Both the position numbers and the translations under genes were made by a program. Below the pieces are notes generated by a model. The model did no database searches and was not told the DNA's origin. It saw nothing but the letters and a program-made list of their open reading frames with translations. Positions 27,070 through 35,701 of a DNA stretch of 64,000 bases are shown here, in pieces (positions within the stretch are counted from its first letter, which is position 1; each line of letters opens with the position of its first letter). Origin of the DNA: an uncultured Bacilli bacterium. Its GTDB lineage: Bacteria; Bacillota_I; Bacilli_A; ML615J-28; CAG-313. Where the stretch lies: NCBI GenBank assembly GCA_934098295.1, contig CAKONV010000004.1, positions 1 to 64,000 of the forward strand, read 5' to 3'.

Positions 27070-27696
27070 ATGAAACCATCCATAATTGGAATCGCTGGTG
27101 GTACAGCTTCCGGCAAAACAACAATTGCTAATTATCTATATGAAAGTGCATCTAAAATTGGGAGTGTAGTTTTAATTAAAATTGATGATTACTACCTTGG
27201 AAAAACCAAAGTACCTAAAAATGAAGACGGAAAGTTAAACTTTGACCATCCTAATGCTTATGACATTGAACTTCTAAGTAAACATTTAAATGATTTAAAA
27301 CAAGGATTATCTATTGAAAAGCCAACCTATGATTTTGTAACTTCTACAAGAACAAATATTACTGAACACGTTGAACCAGCTGATGTAATAATTGTTGAAG
27401 GAATTATGGTTTTTGCAATTCAGCCAATTAGGGATGAATGTGATATAAAAATATTTGTAGAAACACCAGATGATATAAGATTTATTAGAAGACTAAAAAG
27501 AGATATGCTTGATAGAGGCCGTTCACTTGAATCCGTTGTAAATCAATATCTATCATCCGTAAGACCAATGCATGAATCCTTTGTTGAACCATCAAAAAAA
27601 TATGCAGATATAATCATTCCCGATGGTGGCTATAACGAAGTAGCTCTCGATTTTTTAAATACCAAAGTAACACAATTATTAACTAAGAAGAAATAG
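27070..27696 (+). CDS. udk: Uridine kinase
   Basis: Phosphorylates uridine and cytidine in pyrimidine salvage. The 208-residue protein has the Walker A motif GGTASGKTT (about 9-17), DDYYLGKTK, the NFDHPNAYD substrate motif and VEGIMVF. The start is preceded by TAAGGAG. A terminator overlaps its stop codon. It complements pdp, deoD and deoC elsewhere in the window. Confidence 0.94.
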   Translation: MKPSIIGIAGGTASGKTTIANYLYESASKIGSVVLIKIDDYYLGKTKVPKNEDGKLNFDHPNAYDIELLSKHLNDLKQGLSIEKPTYDFVTSTRTNITEHVEPADVIIVEGIMVFAIQPIRDECDIKIFVETPDDIRFIRRLKRDMLDRGRSLESVVNQYLSSVRPMHESFVEPSKKYADIIIPDGGYNEVALDFLNTKVTQLLTKKK

Positions 27697-27723
27697 TATT
27701 TTACTTTTTCTTCTATTTTTTTA
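27685..27723 (+). terminator. Terminator overlapping the udk stop codon
   Basis: Arms AAGAAGAAATAGTA (27685-27698) and TACTTTTTCTTCT (27702-27714), with one mismatch, are followed by a T tract. Confidence 0.65.
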
Positions 27724-27757
27724 TTTCAAATCATAAACTTTGGTAAGAGGTGATAAT

Positions 27758-28453
27758 ATGATAGTAATTGATGCTGGTCACGGTGGATATGATCCCGGTG
27801 GAGGCTCTAATATTTTTTTTAAAGAAAAGGACATTAATCTAAAAATTAGTAAATACCAGTTTAGAAGATTAAATGATTTAGGAATCACAACTAAATTGGT
27901 TCGTGATAACGATGTTACATTGACTCCGAGTCAAAGAATTAATAGAATAGCTACAATTGGTCCTAGTAGTAATGACATTTTAATATCAAATCATGTTAAT
28001 GTTGGAGGCGATATTGGGGGAGAAGTAATTTATTCTATTAGAGGTGACAAAACATTACCTAATCTAATTGCTACTAATCTAAATGCAGTTGGATTACAAA
28101 TTAGAAATGTTTATCAAAAAAAGGGAAAAACTGGTAACGATTATTACTTCGTTTTGCGACAAACAATACCAAAAAACGCAATGATTATTGAATATGGATT
28201 TGCTGATAATGCTGAAGATACCTATCGTCTACGATTTTATTGGCCAAGACTTGCCGAAGCCGTAGTAAAAGCTCTATGCACTTATTTAAATGTTACATAC
28301 AAACCCGATAAATATACTACATACATTGTTAAGCCTAATGACTCATTATATGAAATTGCTAAAAATAATAATACCACCGTTACTAAAATTATGAAAGATA
28401 ATAATTTAACAAATGAAAAAATATATCCCGAAGATATTTTACTTCTTTATTAG
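27758..28453 (+). CDS. N-acetylmuramoyl-L-alanine amidase with LysM, CwlC-like
   Basis: Cuts the amide bond between muramic acid and the stem peptide. The 231-residue protein starts at the ATG at 27758 with AGAGGTG upstream; an in-frame TTG at 27740 precedes the ribosome site. The Amidase_3 domain (about 1-175) holds the zinc ligands in DAGHGG, KEKD and SNHVN and the catalytic Glu in IIEYGF. A LysM domain (about 185-231, TYIVKPNDSLYEIAKNNN) follows. There is no signal peptide, as in sporulation mother-cell amidases such as CwlC. It overlaps the ylbJ gene by 41 bases. Confidence 0.88.
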   Translation: MIVIDAGHGGYDPGGGSNIFFKEKDINLKISKYQFRRLNDLGITTKLVRDNDVTLTPSQRINRIATIGPSSNDILISNHVNVGGDIGGEVIYSIRGDKTLPNLIATNLNAVGLQIRNVYQKKGKTGNDYYFVLRQTIPKNAMIIEYGFADNAEDTYRLRFYWPRLAEAVVKALCTYLNVTYKPDKYTTYIVKPNDSLYEIAKNNNTTVTKIMKDNNLTNEKIYPEDILLLY

Positions 28454-29306
28454 TATCTTTTTTTCTTATGCACTAATATTTTTTTTGTTAAATTTTAAAG
28501 ATGAAAAAAACACCATACTTTCTACTACTAAAATGTGGCTAAATATGGTCTTGCCTTCTATAAGTTTATCATACATAATATCTTCATATGTTTATAATTA
28601 CGATATTTTAAGCCATTTTTTCTATAAATGTTTTAAAAATTTATTTCATTTTGAAAATTCTAAAAGTGCTAGCCTCTACTTAATAAGTATTTTAATTGGT
28701 GAACCTTCTTCTACTGTGCTAATTAAAGAAGCTATTAACAATAATGAAATTACATTAAGAGAAGGAAATCGATTGATGCGATTTACTTCTTTTATTTCCC
28801 CTATATTTCTAATTAGCATGTTAGAAAAAAGATATTTTTTATTTATTATAATTGCAGAATTAGTGACTAGTATAATAATAGCTAATTTTTCCATTAACAC
28901 TTATCAAAATGAAACCATTGTACATAAGAAAAAATTCTTTGATGTATACTTTAATATTATTAATAATCTACCCAACATCCTGATAGGAATTTTAATTTGC
29001 ATGTATGTAATAAATATATTTAGTAGTTTAATACCAAATTATATAAAGCCCCTATCAATAATCTTTGAAATAACTAATGGATTAAAAAATTTAAAGGTAT
29101 ATGAAAAATACGGATACTTATATAACTATTTGATATTATCACTCGTAACATTAACAGGGGTGGCAATAATGTTACAAATATATTGGATAATAAAAAAAAC
29201 AGATATTAGTTTTAAAAACTATTTAAAGTACCGAATAATAGCACTCTTAATAGGAATAATACTAACATCTATTTATAATTTATTTTTATTCAAATTTTTC
29301 TTTTAA
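28413..29306 (+). CDS. ylbJ: Sporulation integral membrane protein YlbJ-like
   Basis: The 297-residue protein has about eight membrane helices. The signature IGEPSSTVLIKEAINNNEITLREGNRLMRFTSFISP, read here as IGEPSS, EAINNNEIT and RFTSFISP, matches YlbJ of spore-formers, needed for a heat-resistant spore. It is somewhat shorter than the about 400 residues of Bacillus YlbJ. The ATG has no clear ribosome site and lies within the amidase gene, so it is probably translated by coupling. Its 3' end overlaps coaD on the other strand by 21 bases. Confidence 0.75.
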   Translation: MKKYIPKIFYFFISIFFSYALIFFLLNFKDEKNTILSTTKMWLNMVLPSISLSYIISSYVYNYDILSHFFYKCFKNLFHFENSKSASLYLISILIGEPSSTVLIKEAINNNEITLREGNRLMRFTSFISPIFLISMLEKRYFLFIIIAELVTSIIIANFSINTYQNETIVHKKKFFDVYFNIINNLPNILIGILICMYVINIFSSLIPNYIKPLSIIFEITNGLKNLKVYEKYGYLYNYLILSLVTLTGVAIMLQIYWIIKKTDISFKNYLKYRIIALLIGIILTSIYNLFLFKFFF

Positions 29307-29762
29307 TTTTTCACATACAACATTAGGAACAAATTTAGAAACATCCCCATGAAATCTAGCAATTTCTTTAACACTACTAGAAGATAAGAACGAATATTCA
29401 TGAGAACTCATAATAAAGATAGTTTCAATATCTTCATCTAAACATTTATTAATGGTAGCCATTTGCAGTTCATATTCAAAATCGGATACCATTCTTAAAC
29501 CTCTTATCATAGCCACAGCATTAACGCTTTTTGCATATTCTACTGTTAACAAATTAGTTGATTCCACAATAATATTTTTATAATCGCTTACTGCTTTTCT
29601 TATCATGTCTAATCGTTCTTCTATTGTAAAAAGTGTATTTTTTTGAGGATTAATCGGTACAACAATATATAAAAGATCAAATAATTGATTAGCTCTTTTA
29701 ATAATATCTAAATGACCATCTGTAATTGGATCAAATGTTCCAGGATAAACACCTATTTTCAT
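29286..29762 (-). CDS. coaD: Phosphopantetheine adenylyltransferase
   Basis: Penultimate step of coenzyme A synthesis, joining 4'-phosphopantetheine with ATP. The 158-residue protein has the nucleotidyltransferase motif GTFDPITDGHLDII (about 8-21), RGLRMVSDFEYE and SSSSVKEIA. It follows rsmD by 7 bases; rsmD-coaD is a conserved pair in Bacillota. Confidence 0.97.
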   Translation of the reverse strand: MKIGVYPGTFDPITDGHLDIIKRANQLFDLLYIVVPINPQKNTLFTIEERLDMIRKAVSDYKNIIVESTNLLTVEYAKSVNAVAMIRGLRMVSDFEYELQMATINKCLDEDIETIFIMSSHEYSFLSSSSVKEIARFHGDVSKFVPNVVCEKLKEKFE

Positions 29763-29769
29763 AATTTAC

Positions 29770-30315
29770 TTACTCTCTTTCTAATATTAAGACTTCACTA
29801 CTAGAATAAGTCCTACACAATTTCACCCTATATCCATCATAGGTTTTGTTAATGATATCTTCTTTAGGATATTCTGCCATTATATAACCATTTTCAGCAA
29901 TCATATTATTTGTAATTAAATATTCAATGAGTTCATCAATTACTTTCATCCTAAAAGGTGGATCTAAGAATACCAAATCAAATTTCATATTTTTAAGTTT
30001 TTCTAAAACTTTTTGATATTCACCATAAATGATTGTCAAATCATCAGTAGCTTTCAAAGAATTGGCATTCTTCTTAATAATGTTAATAGCATCAATGTTA
30101 TTATCAACTATATAAGCATGTTTTGCTCCCCTACTTAACGACTCTAAACTTAAAGCTCCACTACCACCAAATAAATCTAAAACAATGTAACCGGGAATAT
30201 ATCCACCCAAGCTACTAAAAATGGCTTCCTTAGTAGCATCCAAAGTAGGTCTCGTCTTTAAACCATCAAGTGTAATTAATTTTCTACTTCGATATTTGCC
30301 AGCAATAATGCGCAT
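29770..30315 (-). CDS. rsmD: 16S rRNA (guanine966-N2)-methyltransferase
   Basis: Methylates G966 of 16S rRNA with SAM. The 181-residue protein starts at the ATG at 30315, preceded by AAAGGAG; a longer frame from a GTG at 30357 is rejected because it runs through that ribosome site. MRIIAGKYRSRKL opens the protein, DLFGGSGALSLESLSRGA is the SAM motif and DPPF the catalytic motif. Confidence 0.94.
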   Translation of the reverse strand: MRIIAGKYRSRKLITLDGLKTRPTLDATKEAIFSSLGGYIPGYIVLDLFGGSGALSLESLSRGAKHAYIVDNNIDAINIIKKNANSLKATDDLTIIYGEYQKVLEKLKNMKFDLVFLDPPFRMKVIDELIEYLITNNMIAENGYIMAEYPKEDIINKTYDGYRVKLCRTYSSSEVLILERE

Positions 30316-30326
30316 AAAAAACTCCT

Positions 30327-30389
30327 TTAATAGGTATGAAAATAGAAATAAAAGCACATAATAATTAATGCAAGAAATGAAATTCTCAT
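30327..30389 (-). CDS. Candidate 20-codon leader peptide of rsmD
   Basis: A reverse-strand ATG (30387-30389) opens 20 hydrophobic and aromatic codons, MRISFLALIIMCFYFYFHTY, ending with TAA two bases before the rsmD ribosome site. GAGGAGAA lies upstream at a rather long spacing. A short hairpin (GCAAGAAA / TTTCTTGC) covers its start. It may be chance. Confidence 0.25.
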   Translation of the reverse strand: MRISFLALIIMCFYFYFHTY

Positions 30390-30428
30390 TCTTTCTTGCT
30401 TCTCCTCTACTCTATATCATATTTTACG

Positions 30429-30466
30429 AAAAGCAATATAACCATTTAATGATTATATTGCTTTTT
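30429..30466 (-). terminator. Terminator of the HNH-like gene
   Basis: AAAAGCAATATAA pairs with TTATATTGCTTTT around a loop of about nine bases, just after the reverse-strand gene ending at 30468. Confidence 0.8.
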
Positions 30467-30467
30467 A

Positions 30468-30779
30468 TTAATCTAAAACTTTTTCAATATAATAAAAATC
30501 TTCAGACTTATCATATTTAATTGTATATTTTTCGTTAACAACCTCAAAATTGGGATAATTATCAGCTTTTTCAAAAGCGGTATTATGATTTAATATAATC
30601 ATATTGTCACTATCGTCTCTACCACCTAACGCAAGAGGTTTAATATATGAAACTACCCAACCAACTTGATTTTCTACACCATAATCTGCTTTTTTTATCT
30701 TTCGTCCCGTAAAATCGTGAGCATATTCTAAATCACCAAATTCATGATTCCACACTTTTAAAGCTTCTTCTTTATTCAT
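30468..30779 (-). CDS. Small HNH-like protein without the first catalytic histidine
   Basis: The 103-residue protein has the outline of a beta-beta-alpha metal (HNH) domain: TGRKIKKADYG, GWVVSYIKPLALGGRDD, then SDNMIILNHNTAFEKAD. In active HNH nucleases the middle motif reads DHI or HHI; here it is SYI, so general-base function is probably missing. GG and N in the GGxDDxxN part remain. It is a single-gene unit. It could be a binding protein or a decayed nuclease. Confidence 0.5.
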   Translation of the reverse strand: MNKEEALKVWNHEFGDLEYAHDFTGRKIKKADYGVENQVGWVVSYIKPLALGGRDDSDNMIILNHNTAFEKADNYPNFEVVNEKYTIKYDKSEDFYYIEKVLD

Positions 30780-30854
30780 AATTCTGACCCCTTTCGTAAA
30801 TAGTATAACAAATTATTAAATAATTGTCAATAATTTTATTTTATAAGTAAAATA

Positions 30855-32138
30855 CTAAAATAATTTAAATAAGTCAGATAGAGTTTCTCTTCTAGATACA
30901 ACAACAGGTTCATCATCTAAAAAAACAACAGCCGGTTTTAACAAACTATTATAATTAGAAGACATAGAATAAGTATATGCACCAGATGAGTATACGATAA
31001 GAATATCACCAACACTAGTTAAAGGTATTAAAGCATTTTCAACAACAATATCACCAGATTCACAACATTTACCTGCTATGTCAGCAATAACATTCTTTTC
31101 CATATTCATTTTATTAGCAATATCAACACTATATTGAGCCTGATATAAAGCTGGACGAATATTATCAGTCATACCACCATCAACAAATAAATAATTTTTA
31201 TCACCATAAGTATGCTTAAAGTCACCACAAGTATATAACATAATGCACGATTCACCAATAATACTACGTCCTGGTTCTATAAACATTTCTTTTGGTTTAA
31301 AACAAGAATTTTCCGTAAATTTTTCAACTTCTTTTACCATTTGTTTAAGGGCATCATCAATTTTTAATGGTAATTCATTAGTAGTGTAAGCAATGCCAAA
31401 TCCACCACCAAAATTAATTGTTGTAAGTTGATAATCATATTTCTCAACAATTTTTTCAGAAAACTCCATCATAACCGAAACATTATAAATAAATGATGAA
31501 ATTTCGTGTATTTGAGAACCGATATGGGAATGAAATCCTAATAACTTAACTTTATTTTGACTAACATAAGCCTTCATTATTTGATCTATTCGATTATCAT
31601 CAAAAATACTTTCACCAAATTTACTAACTAAAGTAGCAGTTTGAATAAATTGATGAGTATGAGCACTAATTCCAGGATTAACTCTAAACATTGTTCGAAC
31701 ATTACAATCATATTTTTTAGAAATTTCAATTAATTTTATTAATTCTTCGTAATGATCTACGACAATAACAACATCATTTTTTACAGCAAATTCTAATTCT
31801 TCGATTGATTTATTATTTCCATGAAATATTATGTGATTCATTGGAAAATTACTTTTATAAGCAATGTATAAATCACCTAAACTTACCGCATCCATCCACA
31901 AATGATGTTTTACTAATAAATCGCACATTTTAGGGACTAGAAAAGCTTTGGAAGCGTATACCACGTGTGTTGAAATATTAGTGGATTGAAAATTCTTTTT
32001 AAAAATTTCCATATTTTCTTCAAGTTCTTTTTGATCAAAAAGATATAATGGTGTTTTAAAAGATTCGGCAAGATCAGATATTTTAAAATCTCTAATATAA
32101 GCATTGCCATTTTTAATATTAAAATATTTAGGTTTCAT
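30855..32138 (-). CDS. lysA: Diaminopimelate decarboxylase
   Basis: Converts meso-diaminopimelate to lysine using PLP. The 427-residue protein has the PLP lysine in VVYASKAFLVPKM (about residue 64), HGNNKS, FGGGFGIAY, EPGRSI and the cysteine motif GKCCESGD. Lysine biosynthesis or a lysine-containing cell wall is implied. It is followed by the dUTPase gene upstream on the same strand (19-base gap). Confidence 0.96.
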   Translation of the reverse strand: MKPKYFNIKNGNAYIRDFKISDLAESFKTPLYLFDQKELEENMEIFKKNFQSTNISTHVVYASKAFLVPKMCDLLVKHHLWMDAVSLGDLYIAYKSNFPMNHIIFHGNNKSIEELEFAVKNDVVIVVDHYEELIKLIEISKKYDCNVRTMFRVNPGISAHTHQFIQTATLVSKFGESIFDDNRIDQIMKAYVSQNKVKLLGFHSHIGSQIHEISSFIYNVSVMMEFSEKIVEKYDYQLTTINFGGGFGIAYTTNELPLKIDDALKQMVKEVEKFTENSCFKPKEMFIEPGRSIIGESCIMLYTCGDFKHTYGDKNYLFVDGGMTDNIRPALYQAQYSVDIANKMNMEKNVIADIAGKCCESGDIVVENALIPLTSVGDILIVYSSGAYTYSMSSNYNSLLKPAVVFLDDEPVVVSRRETLSDLFKLF

Positions 32139-32157
32139 AATTCACCTTCTTAAAAAT

Positions 32158-32670
32158 TTATTTATCTGTACTTCCTAAACCGCCATTTCGTTCATCTACG
32201 GTATCATCATCATAAGTTATTCCAAAAGGTGTAAAAACACCTTGAACAAAAGCCATACCTCTTTTTAAGACAATACTGGTTTCTTCATAAGCATCGCAAC
32301 TTAGTTTTACAAAAATATGGCCTTCATTATCAGAATTATAATAATCACTATCAATAATACCTACACTGTTGTCTAACTGTAATCGATATTTGAAACCAAG
32401 ACCACTTCTAGGGAAAATTTGTAACACCCAACCAGGTTCGATTTTCACCCTTATTCCCGTTGGAATCACAATCGTTTGCCCATTTTTTAAACAAATAGCA
32501 TCAGGTAAAAAGAAATCATAACCAGCGGATCCTGTCGTTGCCCGTTTTGGTAATTTAATTTCATTATATATTTTTTCAATAATACTTAAAGGAACATCAC
32601 CATTAAGTTTTTTAAAACTAGTTATAAAATTTTCTATCGATACTTTTTCAAATTTTGCAATCTTATACAT
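32158..32670 (-). CDS. dut: dUTP diphosphatase
   Basis: Hydrolyses dUTP to dUMP, keeping uracil out of DNA. The 170-residue protein carries the trimeric dUTPase motifs AGYDF, PRSGLGFKY, NSVGIIDSDY, RGMAFVQGVF and the C-terminal RNGGLGSTDK, which closes over the active site. An N-terminal extension of about 35 residues precedes the core. Confidence 0.93.
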   Translation of the reverse strand: MYKIAKFEKVSIENFITSFKKLNGDVPLSIIEKIYNEIKLPKRATTGSAGYDFFLPDAICLKNGQTIVIPTGIRVKIEPGWVLQIFPRSGLGFKYRLQLDNSVGIIDSDYYNSDNEGHIFVKLSCDAYEETSIVLKRGMAFVQGVFTPFGITYDDDTVDERNGGLGSTDK

Positions 32671-32730
32671 AATAACCTCACTTGTGTCATTTTACCACAT
32701 TATGCGCTTTTTTTCAAGCAAATAATTTTT

Positions 32731-32758
32731 AAAAAAAATACCTAAAAATAGGTATTTC
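32731..32758 (-). terminator. Terminator of the degV gene
   Basis: AAATACCTA-AAAA-TAGGTATTT hairpin; on the reverse strand it is followed by eight Ts. Confidence 0.85.
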
Positions 32759-32762
32759 TTCA

Positions 32763-33638
32763 TTATGCATCATATTTTTGAATAATTCCAACGCCAATAG
32801 GATAAGGTCCAGTATGTACACCAATTGTAGCACCAATTTGGAAAATCATTACTTCAATTTGTGGATATATAGCTTGAATACGGTCTTTCAATTGAAGCCC
32901 CTCTTCTTCATCATAACCATAACCAACAACAAAGCGATAGTTAGAAGGATCCAATTTATTTTCTTCAAAATGTTTTTTCATATGTTCAACAACTTTTAAG
33001 ATAGATTGGGTACGTCTAAAACATAGACCTAAAGGAAAAATTTCACCTTCCTTTAAAACAATTAGGGGTTTGATTTTTAAAGTAGCACCAATTAGCCCTA
33101 GTACTTTTCCAATTCTTCCACCATGACGTAAATAATCCATGCTTCCTACAGTAAAGAAAATACGAGCGGTTTTTTTAATTTCATTAATCTTTTCAACGCA
33201 TTCTTCATATGATAAACCATTATCTTGCATCCTTGCGGCTTCAAGTACTAATAATCCTTGAATACAAGTATTAACGGTTGCATCAATAACAGTTACTTTT
33301 ACACTGTACTTTTCTAATATATCCTTCATGGCATTGAGTGCTGAGTTATATGAACCACTAAATTTGGTTGTTATACAAATACAAATAATGTCAATACCAT
33401 CTTTCGCATATTTTTCAAATACTCTATAGTAATCATCTACTGTAGGCATTGAAGTTTTAGGATAAACATTAGAATTATCTACCATTTGTTGGTAAAAATC
33501 ACGAACATCGATTTCAACCTTTTCTTTTAAATACTTATTTCCATCCATGCTTACATAGAATGGTACGACTTCAAGATGGTGTTTTTTTATTAATTCTTCA
33601 CTCAAATCACATGATCCGTCTGAAATTATTTGATACAT
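32763..33638 (-). CDS. DegV-family fatty acid-binding protein
   Basis: The 291-residue protein begins YQIISDGSCDLSEELIKKHHL and contains KTSMPTVDDYYRVFE, typical of the two-lobed DegV fold that holds a fatty acid, as in FakB subunits of the fatty acid kinase. The FakA partner is not in this window. It is a single gene with its own terminator. Confidence 0.92.
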   Translation of the reverse strand: MYQIISDGSCDLSEELIKKHHLEVVPFYVSMDGNKYLKEKVEIDVRDFYQQMVDNSNVYPKTSMPTVDDYYRVFEKYAKDGIDIICICITTKFSGSYNSALNAMKDILEKYSVKVTVIDATVNTCIQGLLVLEAARMQDNGLSYEECVEKINEIKKTARIFFTVGSMDYLRHGGRIGKVLGLIGATLKIKPLIVLKEGEIFPLGLCFRRTQSILKVVEHMKKHFEENKLDPSNYRFVVGYGYDEEEGLQLKDRIQAIYPQIEVMIFQIGATIGVHTGPYPIGVGIIQKYDA

Positions 33639-33826
33639 ATTTTATCTCCTCTCTAAAAATATTATATTTTTAAAAACATTTGCCGTCTCTATTAATATAT
33701 TAATAAATATATTTTCATATATTATAAACAATAATGATTAAGTGAATGTTAACAAAATATTTTTTTCTCCTTTTTTATTTGAATTTTTTTTGTTTTTATG
33801 TTAATATATTATTGTGAGGTGAAATT

Positions 33827-35059
33827 ATGATTAACAATGCACTAAAAAATAGATTTTTAAAGTATATTTCTTTTGATACACAATCTGATGAAAGTTCTAA
33901 AACTATTCCATCAACTAGTAAGCAAAAGGAACTTGGAAAATTTCTTAAAAATGAATTAAATAACTTAGGATTAACTAATGCTTTTATCGATGAATTTGGT
34001 TATGTTTACGCTTATTTAGAAAGCAATTGTCATTCTGATAAAACAATTGGTTTAATATCCCATATGGATACTTCTGATGAAGCAAGTGGAGCTAATGTAA
34101 AGCCAGTTATTATTGAAAATTATCAAGGCCAAATTATTAATGTTAATAAAGAACTTGGCGTAATTCTTAACCCTAGTGAATTCCCATACTTATTAAAACA
34201 ATTAGGACATGAACTAATTACTACTGATGGAACTACTTTATTAGGGGCTGATGATAAAGCAGGTATTGCTATAATAATGACTGCTATCGATGAACTAATC
34301 AAGGGCAAAATAGATTATCCTAATATAATTATTACCTTTACCCCTGATGAGGAAATCGGACGAGGAACTGACAAATTCAACTATGATTTTTATAAAGAAC
34401 ATAATTGTTCAATAGCTTATACTATCGATGGTGGCGAACCAAATTATATTAATTATGAAAATTTTAATGCTGCTAGTGCTATTATTACCATTAACGGCAA
34501 ATCAATACACCCGGGAAGTGCCAAAGGTAAAATGATTAATAGCCAATTAATAGCAATGGAATTTAACTCTTTATTGCCTAGCAATATGTTACCTTCTTTA
34601 ACCGATGGTTATGAGGGATTCAACCATTTAACTTCTATAGAAGGAACTGTTTCTAAAACAACCATGTCATATATCATTAGAAACCACGATATGAATAAAT
34701 TTAATCAACAAAAAGAATTATTTTTATTTGCTACTGATTTTTTAAATAAAAAATATGGAGCTAATACTGTAAATACCCAAATAAATGATAGTTACTATAA
34801 TATGAAAGATTTGGTATTAACAAATAAAGATATTTTAACAAAAGTTGAAGATGCCTTAAAAGAAAATGGATTAGAACCCGTATATGATCCAATTCGTGGA
34901 GGAACTGATGGTGCACGATTAACATATTCAGGAATTCTTACACCAAATCTAGGTACAGGAGGTCAAAATTATCATGGACCTTTTGAATATCTTGATGTTG
35001 ATGAAGCTTCAACAATGGTCAACGTTGTAAAATCATTAGCACATAATTTTCTCAAGTAA
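33827..35059 (+). CDS. pepT: Peptidase T
   Basis: Zinc aminotripeptidase of the M20 family, 410 residues. Metal and catalytic motifs are SHMDTSDEASG, GADDKAGIA, FTPDEEIGRG and YTIDGGEPN, with NLGTGGQNYHGPFE near the end. A GTGAGGTG ribosome site precedes the ATG. It is monocistronic. Confidence 0.96.
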   Translation: MINNALKNRFLKYISFDTQSDESSKTIPSTSKQKELGKFLKNELNNLGLTNAFIDEFGYVYAYLESNCHSDKTIGLISHMDTSDEASGANVKPVIIENYQGQIINVNKELGVILNPSEFPYLLKQLGHELITTDGTTLLGADDKAGIAIIMTAIDELIKGKIDYPNIIITFTPDEEIGRGTDKFNYDFYKEHNCSIAYTIDGGEPNYINYENFNAASAIITINGKSIHPGSAKGKMINSQLIAMEFNSLLPSNMLPSLTDGYEGFNHLTSIEGTVSKTTMSYIIRNHDMNKFNQQKELFLFATDFLNKKYGANTVNTQINDSYYNMKDLVLTNKDILTKVEDALKENGLEPVYDPIRGGTDGARLTYSGILTPNLGTGGQNYHGPFEYLDVDEASTMVNVVKSLAHNFLK

Positions 35060-35104
35060 AATTAAATAGTCTTTTAAAAGAAAAAGCGGAATGTTTGAAT
35101 GAAC

Positions 35105-35492
35105 TGATGTCTGTCAAGTAGACAGATAATAAAAATAAAAATTTATGCCAATAAAGCTTGGTTTCGATATTCTATCGGAGTCAAGCTTTTTAATTTGGCT
35201 TGGAATCTCTTGTTATTATAAAATTCAATATAATCTTTTATAGATTGAATTAAATTTTCTATTGAATAAAATTTATTTAAGTAATACATTTATGATTTTA
35301 TGGTTTTCCAAAATGCTTCCATAGGACCATTATCAATACATTTACCAACTCTAGACATACTTTGTATCATACCTTGTTGGTCTAATTTAAACTTAAATAT
35401 TTTAGATGTGAATTGGAATCCTCTATCACAATGCCTCCAAAGTAAATAGTGAATAATTTTATTTTTATTCACTGTCTACTTTAGAGACATCA
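35105..35492 (-). mobile_element. IS3-family (IS150-like) insertion sequence remnant
   Basis: Imperfect terminal inverted repeats of 21 bases (35105-35125 and 35472-35492, 19 matches) bound a shrunken element. Only the C-terminal third of the transposase remains; the first ORF and the first part of the second are deleted. The similarity of the flanks continues a little outside (CGGAAT on both sides, inverted), so the true ends may be longer. No clear target duplication is visible. Confidence 0.82.
35144..35472 (-). pseudogene. IS3-family transposase (integrase core) fragment
   Basis: The reverse strand encodes RHCDRGFQFTSKIF, QSMSRVGKCIDNGPMEAFW and KTIKS, then an in-frame TAA (35287-35289), then MYYLNKFYSIENLIQ... 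ending SLTPIEYRNQALLA. In intact relatives the stop position is a Glu codon (KSEMYYL), so one GAA to TAA change explains it. The upstream catalytic Asp region is absent, so the fragment is inactive. Confidence 0.88.
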
Positions 35493-35701
35493 TATCAGAA
35501 TATTCCGTTTTTTTACAGTTATTTAAAAAATTGGTGTGATTTAACCTCTTTTAAAAAATAAAGTTGGTAGCATTTTTAATAATTAATAAAGTAGTCGATA
35601 TAAAAAACGAATTTCATTACAAAATTCGCTTTTTTTTACTTTTTATTTATTTAAAAGAATAATCATTCCGTAAAAATTATTCTTTTTATTATTGGAAAAT
35701 G
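35493..35701. other. Intergenic region after the IS remnant
   Basis: No gene is seen. Two hairpins are present: CGAATTT / AAATTCG with a following T run near 35604-35638, and the pdp terminator near 35653-35690. Confidence 0.6.
35653..35690 (-). terminator. Terminator of pdp
   Basis: Arms AAAAGAATAAT (35653-35663) and ATTATTCTTTT (35677-35687), on the 3' side of the reverse-strand pdp gene. Confidence 0.7.

Noticed and set aside
29770..30357. Longer rsmD starting at GTG 30357
   Set aside because: The extra residues run through the AAAGGAG ribosome site of the ATG at 30315, and the family begins at MRIIAG.
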